Source of the DNA: Butyrivibrio sp. WCD3002
GTDB lineage: Bacteria; Bacillota; Clostridia; Lachnospirales; Lachnospiraceae
Assembly: GCF_000424265.1 (NCBI RefSeq)
Contig: NZ_AUJO01000002.1
Span: forward strand, 355,289 to 419,288
Length of the DNA: 64,000 nt
Reading direction: 5' to 3'
Shown: in pieces, positions 1 through 8,058 of the stretch
How positions within the stretch are numbered: position 1 is the first letter of the stretch
Layout: each line of letters starts with the position of its first letter
Notes under the pieces: model-generated
The model's database searches: none
What the model was told of the DNA's origin: nothing
Seen by the model: the letters and a program-made list of their open reading frames with translations, nothing else
Position numbers and translations under genes: made by a program

Positions 1-732
1 TATGTAACCTTCCGGTGTCCATATAAAGGATCCTGTAACAGGAACAGTGGGATTTAGAATTCTGAAATTTCCTGATATAACACCATCAGCAGATGACTGT
101 CCGTGCGCTATAAAAGAATATGCTCCCGGCTCCCTGAAAAGATATCCTCCGGAAGCATCATGAGAATATGTCACATCAGTTCCGTCTTTTACTACGGAGC
201 TGATCACCATCCCATCATCGGGAACAAGAACAACCGAGTACTCAGTCCAGCCTCCTATCGGAACGGATATGGATATGCCGTCACTTCCTGCGATTACATA
301 TCTGTATAACTTCTTATTGGTATCGTAGGACGTTCTGTAATTGGCAATCTTTTGCACCTGCTCCCCGAGGCTCTCTGCTAACTTGGCAGCCTCTTCTTCT
401 GTAGGTAGGGATTTCCTTAGCGTCTCTTCAATCTCTTCATCTGACATGGAATTGAAATCAGGAAGTTCCTCATTACCTGCATCATTGCCTTCCTCGTTAC
501 CTTCCATGGCATCACCCGGAGCTATGGCATTTTCTTCGTCATAATCCGAATCGGAATTTATGTCCTCATACATCTCATCCAGCATCTGCTGCTTTTCTTC
601 TTCGGTCATCCCTTCAGGGAATTCCTCCTGTTCTGCAGCATGGACACTTCCACCAAGAATCAGAGACCCAAGTACTACCACAGAAATCACGCTATAAACT
701 TTTTTCTTTAATTCTCCATCACGTCTATGCAT
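1..732 (-). CDS. Secreted protein of the type IV secretion operon, C-terminus outside window
   Basis: The reading frame is open from the ATG at 732 to the window edge (244 codons), so the gene is partial. The N-terminus has a basic stretch and a hydrophobic segment ending near VHAAEQ, a likely signal peptide. It is followed by an acidic Glu/Asp/Asn-rich linker (residues about 33-100) and then a beta-rich region. The segment around VVKDGTDVTY with a following GAY resembles two repeats in the large surface protein at 8059-10116 (KDGKEIGY, KDGELIDY), so the two probably share an extracellular domain. The ATG overlaps the stop of the preceding gene by one base (TAATG), indicating translational coupling in the same operon. 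Function is unknown; a surface component of the secretion apparatus is an inference. Confidence 0.75.
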   Translation of the reverse strand, partial: MHRRDGELKKKVYSVISVVVLGSLILGGSVHAAEQEEFPEGMTEEEKQQMLDEMYEDINSDSDYDEENAIAPGDAMEGNEEGNDAGNEELPDFNSMSDEEIEETLRKSLPTEEEAAKLAESLGEQVQKIANYRTSYDTNKKLYRYVIAGSDGISISVPIGGWTEYSVVLVPDDGMVISSVVKDGTDVTYSHDASGGYLFREPGAYSFIAHGQSSADGVISGNFRILNPTVPVTGSFIWTPEGYI

Positions 733-1013
733 TACAAAGCCTTCTGATCTCGCTGTCTCTGTCGCGCCAGCTCACGCTGCCTCTCTCTTGCCTGCTCTTT
801 TCTTGCCCTGGTTCTGGCCTTTTCTTTTTCTACAAGCTGCTCGTAGCTTATAATCCTGACTCCGGCAGCCATGGTCTTTTTCTTTTCTCCGGTCCTGCCG
901 CGTTTGGGCTCAGGTTTATAGCCTTCTCTTTTTCTTCTGTCCCGCTCTGCTTCCAGAACAGCCAGTCTCTTCTGCCAGATAGCTTTATTTTTTGCACTGT
1001 CAAAATAAGCCAT
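732..1013 (-). CDS. Small basic coiled-coil-like protein in T4SS operon
   Basis: A 93-residue, strongly charged protein beginning MAYFDSAKNKAIW. It is rich in Lys, Arg, Glu and Gln, and its C-terminal 40 residues look like a long charged helix. I chose the ATG at 1013 because AAGGAG lies just upstream; a longer in-frame start at 1073 would overlap the preceding gene by 50 bases. It has no signal peptide or membrane segment, so it should be cytoplasmic. It sits between the anchored solute-binding-like gene and the secreted protein gene. Small basic proteins are common in conjugation operons, but I do not recognise a named family. Function unknown. Confidence 0.7.
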   Translation of the reverse strand: MAYFDSAKNKAIWQKRLAVLEAERDRRKREGYKPEPKRGRTGEKKKTMAAGVRIISYEQLVEKEKARTRARKEQARERQRELARQRQRDQKAL

Positions 1014-1023
1014 AATTTGCTCC

Positions 1024-1860
1024 TTAATTACTTGAACCTTCTTCACTTTCTCCGGTGATACTTTCAGCTGCATAGCTGCTTATAACAGCATTCATAACAG
1101 TAGCATGCACGCCCTGTCCTGCAGGAAATACTGCTACGTAATGCTCCATTGGACTGTCTGAGATTTCCTGTGTCTGAAGCGCTGTAGGGAAGCTCTTTAC
1201 AAGACCTATCGCATCTCTTTCACCGACTATTCCCATGTTGACAATTCTATCTCTGATATCTTCTCCAAGAGCAACTGCATTGTCGTAATCCTTGGGTGTG
1301 ATGTAATCATATCCGGGTATGCTCATGGACGCTGCCTTAACATTATTCAGAACTCCCACGGAATAGCCTGTCATAAAGGCCAGTGAATCTGTGTAGTCAT
1401 GAATTGATGTCACAAGGAACAGACCGCTTCTGCCATAATCTGAAGATGTGATATAGCCGTTAAGACCCATATCTGTGGTTATTCTTCCAAATGCCACATC
1501 TGCAGCCTTGGTATCAAGGAATGATAATGCTTCGTCTGCTGTCTCTGCCTCGATTATCTTAAGGCTGAGTCCCTCAGTCTCTGCAAGCGCAGCTGCCAGC
1601 GAAGGCTCTATTCCTGCGAGTTCGCCGCTCTCTCCCGGGTATGCAAACCTGTCATCACCCTTTACAACAGCCGCAGTGAGGACTCCCGGAGATACCGTGC
1701 TTCCTGCCTTTTTCCCGCCTGAAAACAGTCCTGCGATAATGACCACCAATATAATGATCACGAATACGGCCACCGGTATGATAATCATTCTTTTCCCCGA
1801 AAACAGGTTATTTAGTGTAATTCCCGGAACCCTGTCTTCCTTTTTTTCATTGTTAGCCAC
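1024..1860 (-). CDS. Membrane-anchored solute-binding-like protein (family 3 type)
   Basis: 278 residues with a GTG start at 1860 preceded by GGGAGGG. Residues about 25-47 form one hydrophobic transmembrane segment after a short cytoplasmic tail. The rest resembles a type 2 periplasmic-binding fold of the extracellular solute-binding family 3: GVLTAAVV near the start of the domain, GIEPSLAAALAE, then ADVAFGRIT and VGVLNNVKA. There is no lipobox; the anchor is the N-terminal helix. It sits directly after virB4 in a type IV secretion operon with no ABC permease or ATPase nearby, which is unusual. It may be an extracytoplasmic sensor or a scaffold using the binding fold; actual ligand binding is not shown. 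Confidence 0.75.
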   Translation of the reverse strand: MANNEKKEDRVPGITLNNLFSGKRMIIIPVAVFVIIILVVIIAGLFSGGKKAGSTVSPGVLTAAVVKGDDRFAYPGESGELAGIEPSLAAALAETEGLSLKIIEAETADEALSFLDTKAADVAFGRITTDMGLNGYITSSDYGRSGLFLVTSIHDYTDSLAFMTGYSVGVLNNVKAASMSIPGYDYITPKDYDNAVALGEDIRDRIVNMGIVGERDAIGLVKSFPTALQTQEISDSPMEHYVAVFPAGQGVHATVMNAVISSYAAESITGESEEGSSN

Positions 1861-1920
1861 TGTTATTCCCTCCCAGTTAAAATAATAGGTTCATTGCTGC
1901 CATCTGCAGCATAATCGGAT

Positions 1921-4629
1921 TTACATAGTAAAGAGATCTTCTATGCCTTCTCCTGCAACGATATTTACATTCGTTCTCTCGGAAGGTGAGGTAATTACAA
2001 ATGCTCTACCTCTTCCGTTGTTTATAATGTCATCCTGCTCGCTCTCGTTGATGGCTCCTGCATTTTCATAGAGCTTAACGAGATCGGTCATATCATTAGG
2101 TGCCAGCGGGAAGATAAAGCTGTACTGGCTGGCATTTATGATAGCCGTTGACTTTCTTGCGAGTTCCTCTGTTCCCACAAAGTCCTTGATATTCTGTGTG
2201 ATTACGATCTGCATACCGTTGTACTTACGGATACGCTTAGCCAGCTGGAACATGAAATCCAAAGCTATAGGATACTTATCATCAATGAATACGTGTGCCT
2301 CATCGATTACTACCACGATTTTGCGGTTCGCACCGTAGGCCATGTTGTACTCTCTGTTTTTGATGATCTCATTATCGAGCCATTTTAGTACCAGAAGCAT
2401 CTGGGCATTGGCAACTGTTCCGTTCTTATTGGCAAGCAGTGCCTGGAAGTCGAATACCACGAAGTTCTCATCTGTATTGATGGAAGCAGGTCCGTTCCAG
2501 AGCTGTGAATCACGGCCGCCTGTAGCAAACTTACTAATATAGTTAGTGAGTACTCGCAGGTTATTCTTGGAGTAGTCACCCTTAGTCATCTGATAGTCAT
2601 TGAGGATCTTGTCATACAGATCATCAAATGTAGGATAGTCTTCCGGCTTTAACTTCGATAGGTCGGTATACTCATCGATACCCTTTTCCTCATACATCTG
2701 GGTTGTGACGTTGTTCAGCTGCTCAAGTGCGTCGTTGCTGATTCCGGGAAGTATCTGTCTGTAGAACTCCTCAAGGAACTGCAAGTGTGTTGCATAGCTG
2801 ACTGCACTCTCGTTACCAAAGCTATCTTCGCCCTCCTCATCATCCGACAAAGATGTGATTATGTGGAAAGGATTAAGTCGTCCCTGGGATGCGATACCAA
2901 CATCGATAACCTTACCGTTAAGCCCCTTTGCCATCTTGGTATACTCATTCTCGGGATCGAGAATGAATATTTTGGAGTTCTCTGCGGCAAGCTGTGCCAG
3001 AATTGACTTGGTGGCATAGGACTTACCGGATCCGGATTTACCGATTATTACGGTGTTGGAGTTAACTCTCTCTGAGTCTCTCTTAAAGAAATCAATAAAT
3101 ACGGGAACGCCTGCCGAATCACCTATATACAGACCGTTCTCATCATTGAGGCTCTTAAATACAAAGGGAAAAGCTGCTGCAATTGAGCTTGAATGAATTC
3201 CTCTCTCATATTTTGCAAAAGCATCATATCCGCCAAAGGAAGCAGATACATATCCCTCAAACTGCTGCATGAACATATCTGTTACTTTGAAGCTCTCTTC
3301 TGCAAGCTGTCTTCTGACCTCACGCTTATAGGCATTGATATCTGTTCCTGCCATCTTTACACCACTCTTTGTGGCTTCCGAGAGCTTGTAGTCATTTATC
3401 TGAATGAATGTATTCACATTGAACAGCATTTCATTCTCGCCCTGAAGGAGCCTTAATACATTGGCAAGAGCCTGTATCTGAGTGTTCAGGTCGATGATTT
3501 TGGAAGCTCTGCCGGTCTCATTGTGCTGGCTTCGAAGTTCCTCAAGGGATCTGTCAATCTGCCTTATGGCTTTGCCTCTCTCAATGGGTGTCATTCTCAT
3601 GACAATCTTGGTTCCTACCTGATTGTACATGGAAGCTGCCCACGCATTACCTACAACCACGGGATAATCGCGAAGTCTGAACTGATGAGTGATAAGATCG
3701 TCATACCAAACCTGACGGGTTGTGAATTTGATCTTGTCAGGCAGTATCCAGTCCATGTACTGCGAAGGCTCCAGAGAATATGCTTCTCTCTCATCAAAGG
3801 TCATTCCGTAATTGTATTTCAGGAAAATAACAAGCTCTTTTTCATCAAGCATTTTAGCTTCGATGTTATTCTGCCTGAACTGCTCTGCACAGTTCTTAGC
3901 CTGACTTGTTATAAGAGCTTTGTCTTTGTGTATAAAAACAACATAGTGGAAGGGCTGATAGATTCGGTTTTTGTAGTTCATGGTCTTAAGCTGTTCTATT
4001 CTGTCATGAACTATTCCTACTCTTACTGTCAGCTCTTCATTGGACAGGAGTCCGTTCATATATGCTTCTTCAAGTTCAGAGAGCTTCTCCTCCTCATTTT
4101 TGATGCAATCGTCGTATACTAAGGGTCTGTCAAGTTTTACCAGAAGTATCTGTTCCTCATCAACAGCCGTTCTGAGTACTCCACCAAAGACCTTATCTAT
4201 CATGGCGTTCTGCCTGGTCTCTGTATAGAAACGGAATTCTACGGAAGGGATGCTCACAACCGTGGCATAGTACTCAGAACCGTACTCTATGTAGTTGCCG
4301 CTTACCCCCGTAAAAGCTGTAATATCCTCCACTGAAAGCTTTCCATCTGTTGCATCTACACCTGCACCTCTCTTTTTAAAGTGCTTTGGTCTTCCTATAT
4401 ATCTGAGGAAATAGATGATCATCAGATAGCCCTTATCATCATCGATTGGTATGATCAGGGCTCCTGTAATGGCAGCAACCAAAAAAGCAAATGCAAAATG
4501 CCATTTGACATTTGCCATAAGGAGCATAACCGTCAGCGCAGCGCCTATGGCGCCAACGGCTACATCCACTACCTCCAGTCCGGGAAATAGTTCAAGTCTT
4601 ACGTTCGTTTTCTTTGGAATAACTCTCAT
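1921..4629 (-). CDS. VirB4-type secretion ATPase with fused PrgI-like N-terminal domain
   Basis: 902 residues. The first 90 residues start MRVIPKKTNVRLELFPG and carry two hydrophobic helices followed by a basic loop (RYIGRPKHFKKRG), matching the small PrgI-like membrane proteins that usually precede virB4 in Firmicute conjugative elements. The remainder is a VirB4/TraC-type ATPase: Walker A GKSGSGKS near residue 530 and Walker B VVVIDEAH near residue 773, with a conserved QNIKDF segment after it. It would energise substrate transfer or channel assembly at the cytoplasmic membrane face. The gene lies 18 bases after a TrbL-like gene. The family call is confident; whether the cargo is DNA or protein is not known. 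Confidence 0.93.
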   Translation of the reverse strand: MRVIPKKTNVRLELFPGLEVVDVAVGAIGAALTVMLLMANVKWHFAFAFLVAAITGALIIPIDDDKGYLMIIYFLRYIGRPKHFKKRGAGVDATDGKLSVEDITAFTGVSGNYIEYGSEYYATVVSIPSVEFRFYTETRQNAMIDKVFGGVLRTAVDEEQILLVKLDRPLVYDDCIKNEEEKLSELEEAYMNGLLSNEELTVRVGIVHDRIEQLKTMNYKNRIYQPFHYVVFIHKDKALITSQAKNCAEQFRQNNIEAKMLDEKELVIFLKYNYGMTFDEREAYSLEPSQYMDWILPDKIKFTTRQVWYDDLITHQFRLRDYPVVVGNAWAASMYNQVGTKIVMRMTPIERGKAIRQIDRSLEELRSQHNETGRASKIIDLNTQIQALANVLRLLQGENEMLFNVNTFIQINDYKLSEATKSGVKMAGTDINAYKREVRRQLAEESFKVTDMFMQQFEGYVSASFGGYDAFAKYERGIHSSSIAAAFPFVFKSLNDENGLYIGDSAGVPVFIDFFKRDSERVNSNTVIIGKSGSGKSYATKSILAQLAAENSKIFILDPENEYTKMAKGLNGKVIDVGIASQGRLNPFHIITSLSDDEEGEDSFGNESAVSYATHLQFLEEFYRQILPGISNDALEQLNNVTTQMYEEKGIDEYTDLSKLKPEDYPTFDDLYDKILNDYQMTKGDYSKNNLRVLTNYISKFATGGRDSQLWNGPASINTDENFVVFDFQALLANKNGTVANAQMLLVLKWLDNEIIKNREYNMAYGANRKIVVVIDEAHVFIDDKYPIALDFMFQLAKRIRKYNGMQIVITQNIKDFVGTEELARKSTAIINASQYSFIFPLAPNDMTDLVKLYENAGAINESEQDDIINNGRGRAFVITSPSERTNVNIVAGEGIEDLFTM

Positions 4630-4647
4630 CAGTGTCTTCCTTCATCC

Positions 4648-6552
4648 TTATAATATGTCATCATCATCGTCATCATCATTGATACTGCCGGAACCACTAA
4701 GGAAATTCAGCTCATCGTCACCATCCAGTAGATTTTTCATATCATTACTATTCTTAACTGACAGATCCTGCATCTCGATTTCCTGCTTGCCTGACGATTT
4801 CTGTGCATTAATATCATATCTTCCTCTAAAGGCATTCGAACCGGTATCATTTCCGTCCGAGAGGTCCTGCATTTCCACCATTTCCTGCATTTCCTGCATC
4901 TTTGTTCCTTCACCGGCTGAGAAATCCTGCATCTCGATTTCTACGCCCTTGCCTGCAGGCTTGGCATTGATATCCATAACCTCTTGTCTGTTCCTTGTTC
5001 CCTTGAAATCAAAGGAACCATAGGAGGTCTCCGGATTGATTCCATTACTTGGAACTCCCGGATTATCATTTTTGCCATCGCCTCCGCCGGTTGACGGCGC
5101 TTCAGGCTTAAGGCTTCTGAATCTCACATCGCCTCTTGCAATCTTGCCTATCTCTTCTACCGCAACCTCGGCTACTTTACCACCGGCAGCGCCCAGACCA
5201 TACTGTATCGGCTTTGAAGCCAGATCCATCAGCTTGCCTGTAAATGCCATACCGGCTCCTGCAGCTCCACCTTCCTGCATTGCTGCAGCACTGCTAAGAA
5301 CTGATGTGACAAGAGGTCCTGCCGTCATTACTGTAGCTGCGCCGCCCACCAGAAGGATCAGCTTCATAAGCATATCCATCATGATATCTCCTATACCATT
5401 TCTTGGTGTAAAAGATATATCTCCTGCAAATACCATTGATGAAATCAGCAAATATAAATACATCGCTACTACCATTCCATAGCCTGAGAAGAGCTTACCT
5501 ATAAACAGATCTTCCCATTTTTTGAAATGCTCACCATCATCCAGAGGCATCGTGGCTATAAAGAATGGTTCTATCAAAAGGAGGACCAATACATCGAACA
5601 ACCTGCTTACAAAAACAAACAGTGCCGTTCCCAAAATAAACATGAAGAGAATTGCTCCACCTATACCTATCATGAAATCCAATCTCGTCATATCAAAGAC
5701 ATCATCCACATCAGCCGCTTTACTATAGTCCCTGGTGCCGTTATAGAAAGGGCGCCTGAACTTATCCATAAGTCCATAGTCAGATGCCGCTCCCGGATGA
5801 CTTGCCAGGTATTCAGGTCTTGTGGAATAGTTGTATCCCTCCACCGCAGAACCAGTGTACTTCTTACCATCCTGATCCTCTGAGCCAAAGGTATCATCTA
5901 CCGCATCCAACGAAGATATTACAAACAAGGTTCTGGCTATGGTAACATGCTGATCTACAGTCATGGCATTTGTAATACTCATCATCACAGAATCTGCCAA
6001 TACTATAAGGAAAAGTCCAAGTACCGGTGCCATTATCATACGAAGGAGTGCCTGTCCTGTCTGCCTGAGAACATGTCCCACGGATTTTGATCCGGGCGCT
6101 CCCATATCTGCAACAGATTTAAGAGTACCGATTATTGCAAATACAAAAACAAGGACAAAGGCCACTGCTATTATCAGAAGCATAGTTTGTACTATGAAGG
6201 GCTTTCTTGCTATAACAGACAGAAGCGATCCTCTTATACCCTCCTGGGTATCTTCCACGGGAGCCGTTCCCGCAAGAACATTAAAAATATTCTGCATCAT
6301 ATCAACTATGGACAGAAGACCACATTCTATTCTGTAGAAAATCCTTCCAAATATTCTCCAGAAAAGACGTGCCGCAAGGTGAACACACGTCTCTAAAAAT
6401 GACTGAAGAAGATCACCAAGTACGCTATTGAACAGCCATTTCAAACTATCCGATAAAAGACCGGATATCCACGAGAATATAGGATTTAAAACTTTATCAA
6501 ACACATAGTTGATGGCACTTTGTATCCATCCTAACTGCACAGGTGTATTCAT
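4648..6552 (-). CDS. Polytopic TrbL/VirB6-like channel protein with acidic repeat tail
   Basis: 634 residues with several hydrophobic segments between about residues 10 and 420, then a long hydrophilic cytoplasmic tail. It shares HVLRQT and PLDDG-x2-FKKW with the upstream protein at 6549-8054, so the two are paralogues. Such proteins are the VirB6/TrbL-like inner membrane channel parts of Gram-positive conjugation systems. The tail repeats the motif EMQD(L/F)S three times, twice within a longer unit (DINA then EIEMQD), and ends in a run of aspartates. The ATG overlaps the previous stop by four bases (ATGA). The repeat tail is not a usual feature of the family. Confidence 0.85.
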   Translation of the reverse strand: MNTPVQLGWIQSAINYVFDKVLNPIFSWISGLLSDSLKWLFNSVLGDLLQSFLETCVHLAARLFWRIFGRIFYRIECGLLSIVDMMQNIFNVLAGTAPVEDTQEGIRGSLLSVIARKPFIVQTMLLIIAVAFVLVFVFAIIGTLKSVADMGAPGSKSVGHVLRQTGQALLRMIMAPVLGLFLIVLADSVMMSITNAMTVDQHVTIARTLFVISSLDAVDDTFGSEDQDGKKYTGSAVEGYNYSTRPEYLASHPGAASDYGLMDKFRRPFYNGTRDYSKAADVDDVFDMTRLDFMIGIGGAILFMFILGTALFVFVSRLFDVLVLLLIEPFFIATMPLDDGEHFKKWEDLFIGKLFSGYGMVVAMYLYLLISSMVFAGDISFTPRNGIGDIMMDMLMKLILLVGGAATVMTAGPLVTSVLSSAAAMQEGGAAGAGMAFTGKLMDLASKPIQYGLGAAGGKVAEVAVEEIGKIARGDVRFRSLKPEAPSTGGGDGKNDNPGVPSNGINPETSYGSFDFKGTRNRQEVMDINAKPAGKGVEIEMQDFSAGEGTKMQEMQEMVEMQDLSDGNDTGSNAFRGRYDINAQKSSGKQEIEMQDLSVKNSNDMKNLLDGDDELNFLSGSGSINDDDDDDDIL

Positions 6553-8054
6553 GTCGCACCACCTCCGCCAATATTATCTCCGCCGCCGCTGCCACCGCTG
6601 CCGCTGCCGCCGCCGTCTTTGCCATCACCGCCATTAAGGGTCTGATTAAGAACCTTAAGACCTTTGTCAGCATAGCCTTTTACCTGCTTAGCTGCGCCCA
6701 TAATTGCCGAATCTACAGCACCGCTTGAGCCATGCAGAAATCTTGAAACCTCAGGATTGATGATATCAAGCATGAGATTCTGACTCTTATAAACCGCATA
6801 GGCGCCTGCTGCGATGAAGAATAATCTGAACAAAGCAGTCGTTGTTCCGACATACTGTATGTCAGTATCAAGCATGAATGAATCTATTTTTGAGCTCCAT
6901 TTAGCGTAATTTCCCACCTCAAAGCCAAGAACTAACGAACTTGATGTTACTACGTAAGGAAGCAGTACAAGGTACAGCTTCATGGAAAGAACAGGTCCAA
7001 ATACACTGATAGTAAAACCTGTGAACATCTCCTTCCACTTCTTGAACTTGGCACCGTCATCAAGTGGTATCAGCGCCACAAAATACGGACTTACTACAAA
7101 CAGAATAAGAATCATAAATATTCTGGTCATAGCCTCCACGATCAATTTCATGAAAATAATGATAACCAATAGCACTTCGAAAAATGCATACAGCCAGTCT
7201 ATTCTCGACGTATCGATATCCTGCCTTGCCACGATAGAATTCTGGAAATGCTGACCGCTTAGGTAGTACTGCGCATTATCCTTATTTCTGAGGGCATCCT
7301 TTATACTCAGATAAAAGATAAGATCGCAGGCTCGGGTATCCGCATTGGGCGTTGCTGCCTTGGCCGCAGCAATAGCTTTTTCTATCTGGGACTGCTTTGA
7401 TCCTCGCTGAGGTTTGGCAGAATTATTGGAAAGCGCTTCAGATACGAGGCTTGATGCCATTCTTCCCTCAGATCCATTGATGCTGTTTGGCATATATACC
7501 GCGACGGACGAGATAACAAGTCCGCTGAGTCTGACAACAAGGATACATACTATAGGAATAAACAGGAATGTGAGGCAGGCTCTGAAAGTCTGTCTAAGGA
7601 CATGACTCACGGGCCTTTTCAGCTCGCCTATACCCTCTCCCATGGACTTTACTACTGAGAAAAGAGTAACGATGAAGCAAAGTACAAAAGCTCCTGCTGT
7701 CATTCCAAGGGTTGCTGATACAACCAGGTCACTGGACATCAGAACATCTAAAAGTGAATAATTCTTAGTTACATCAACAAATCCTGATGTAGCTTCCATA
7801 TGACCGTTAACCATCTTATAGACACCGGTATTGCAGGAAAAGACGTCAAATATTCTCTCGAATATCAGAAGAACTTTTAGCAAAAGAGTATAAATTTTCC
7901 AGAACAGATCATATAAGGCTGCCCTGATCAGTCCCGTTGTCAAATCCCAAAGGAAATCAAATGCGATCATAAGGACAGGCATCAATATCTCATTAAAGAT
8001 ATCTGCCAGCAAGTCTTCTAATACTGATAGGAAACTAAGTCTAACCGGTGTCAT
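6549..8054 (-). CDS. Polytopic TrbL/VirB6-like channel protein with Gly-rich tail
   Basis: 501 residues with about seven hydrophobic segments. It is paralogous to its downstream neighbour: both contain HVLRQT in a cytoplasmic loop and PLDDG-x2-FKKW before a membrane helix. The C-terminal 30 residues are a low-complexity Gly/Ser tail. It probably forms part of the secretion channel in the cytoplasmic membrane. The gene is four bases from the end of the large surface protein gene and overlaps the next gene by ATGA, so the two channel proteins are very likely made in coupled amounts. A TrbL/VirB6 role is inferred from topology and operon position. Confidence 0.83.
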   Translation of the reverse strand: MTPVRLSFLSVLEDLLADIFNEILMPVLMIAFDFLWDLTTGLIRAALYDLFWKIYTLLLKVLLIFERIFDVFSCNTGVYKMVNGHMEATSGFVDVTKNYSLLDVLMSSDLVVSATLGMTAGAFVLCFIVTLFSVVKSMGEGIGELKRPVSHVLRQTFRACLTFLFIPIVCILVVRLSGLVISSVAVYMPNSINGSEGRMASSLVSEALSNNSAKPQRGSKQSQIEKAIAAAKAATPNADTRACDLIFYLSIKDALRNKDNAQYYLSGQHFQNSIVARQDIDTSRIDWLYAFFEVLLVIIIFMKLIVEAMTRIFMILILFVVSPYFVALIPLDDGAKFKKWKEMFTGFTISVFGPVLSMKLYLVLLPYVVTSSSLVLGFEVGNYAKWSSKIDSFMLDTDIQYVGTTTALFRLFFIAAGAYAVYKSQNLMLDIINPEVSRFLHGSSGAVDSAIMGAAKQVKGYADKGLKVLNQTLNGGDGKDGGGSGSGGSGGGDNIGGGGAT

Positions 8055-8058
8055 AAAA

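Noticed and set aside
3523..4122. Long open frame on the plus strand within virB4
   Set aside because: It lies fully antisense to a clear VirB4 gene and has no domain or ribosome site of its own.
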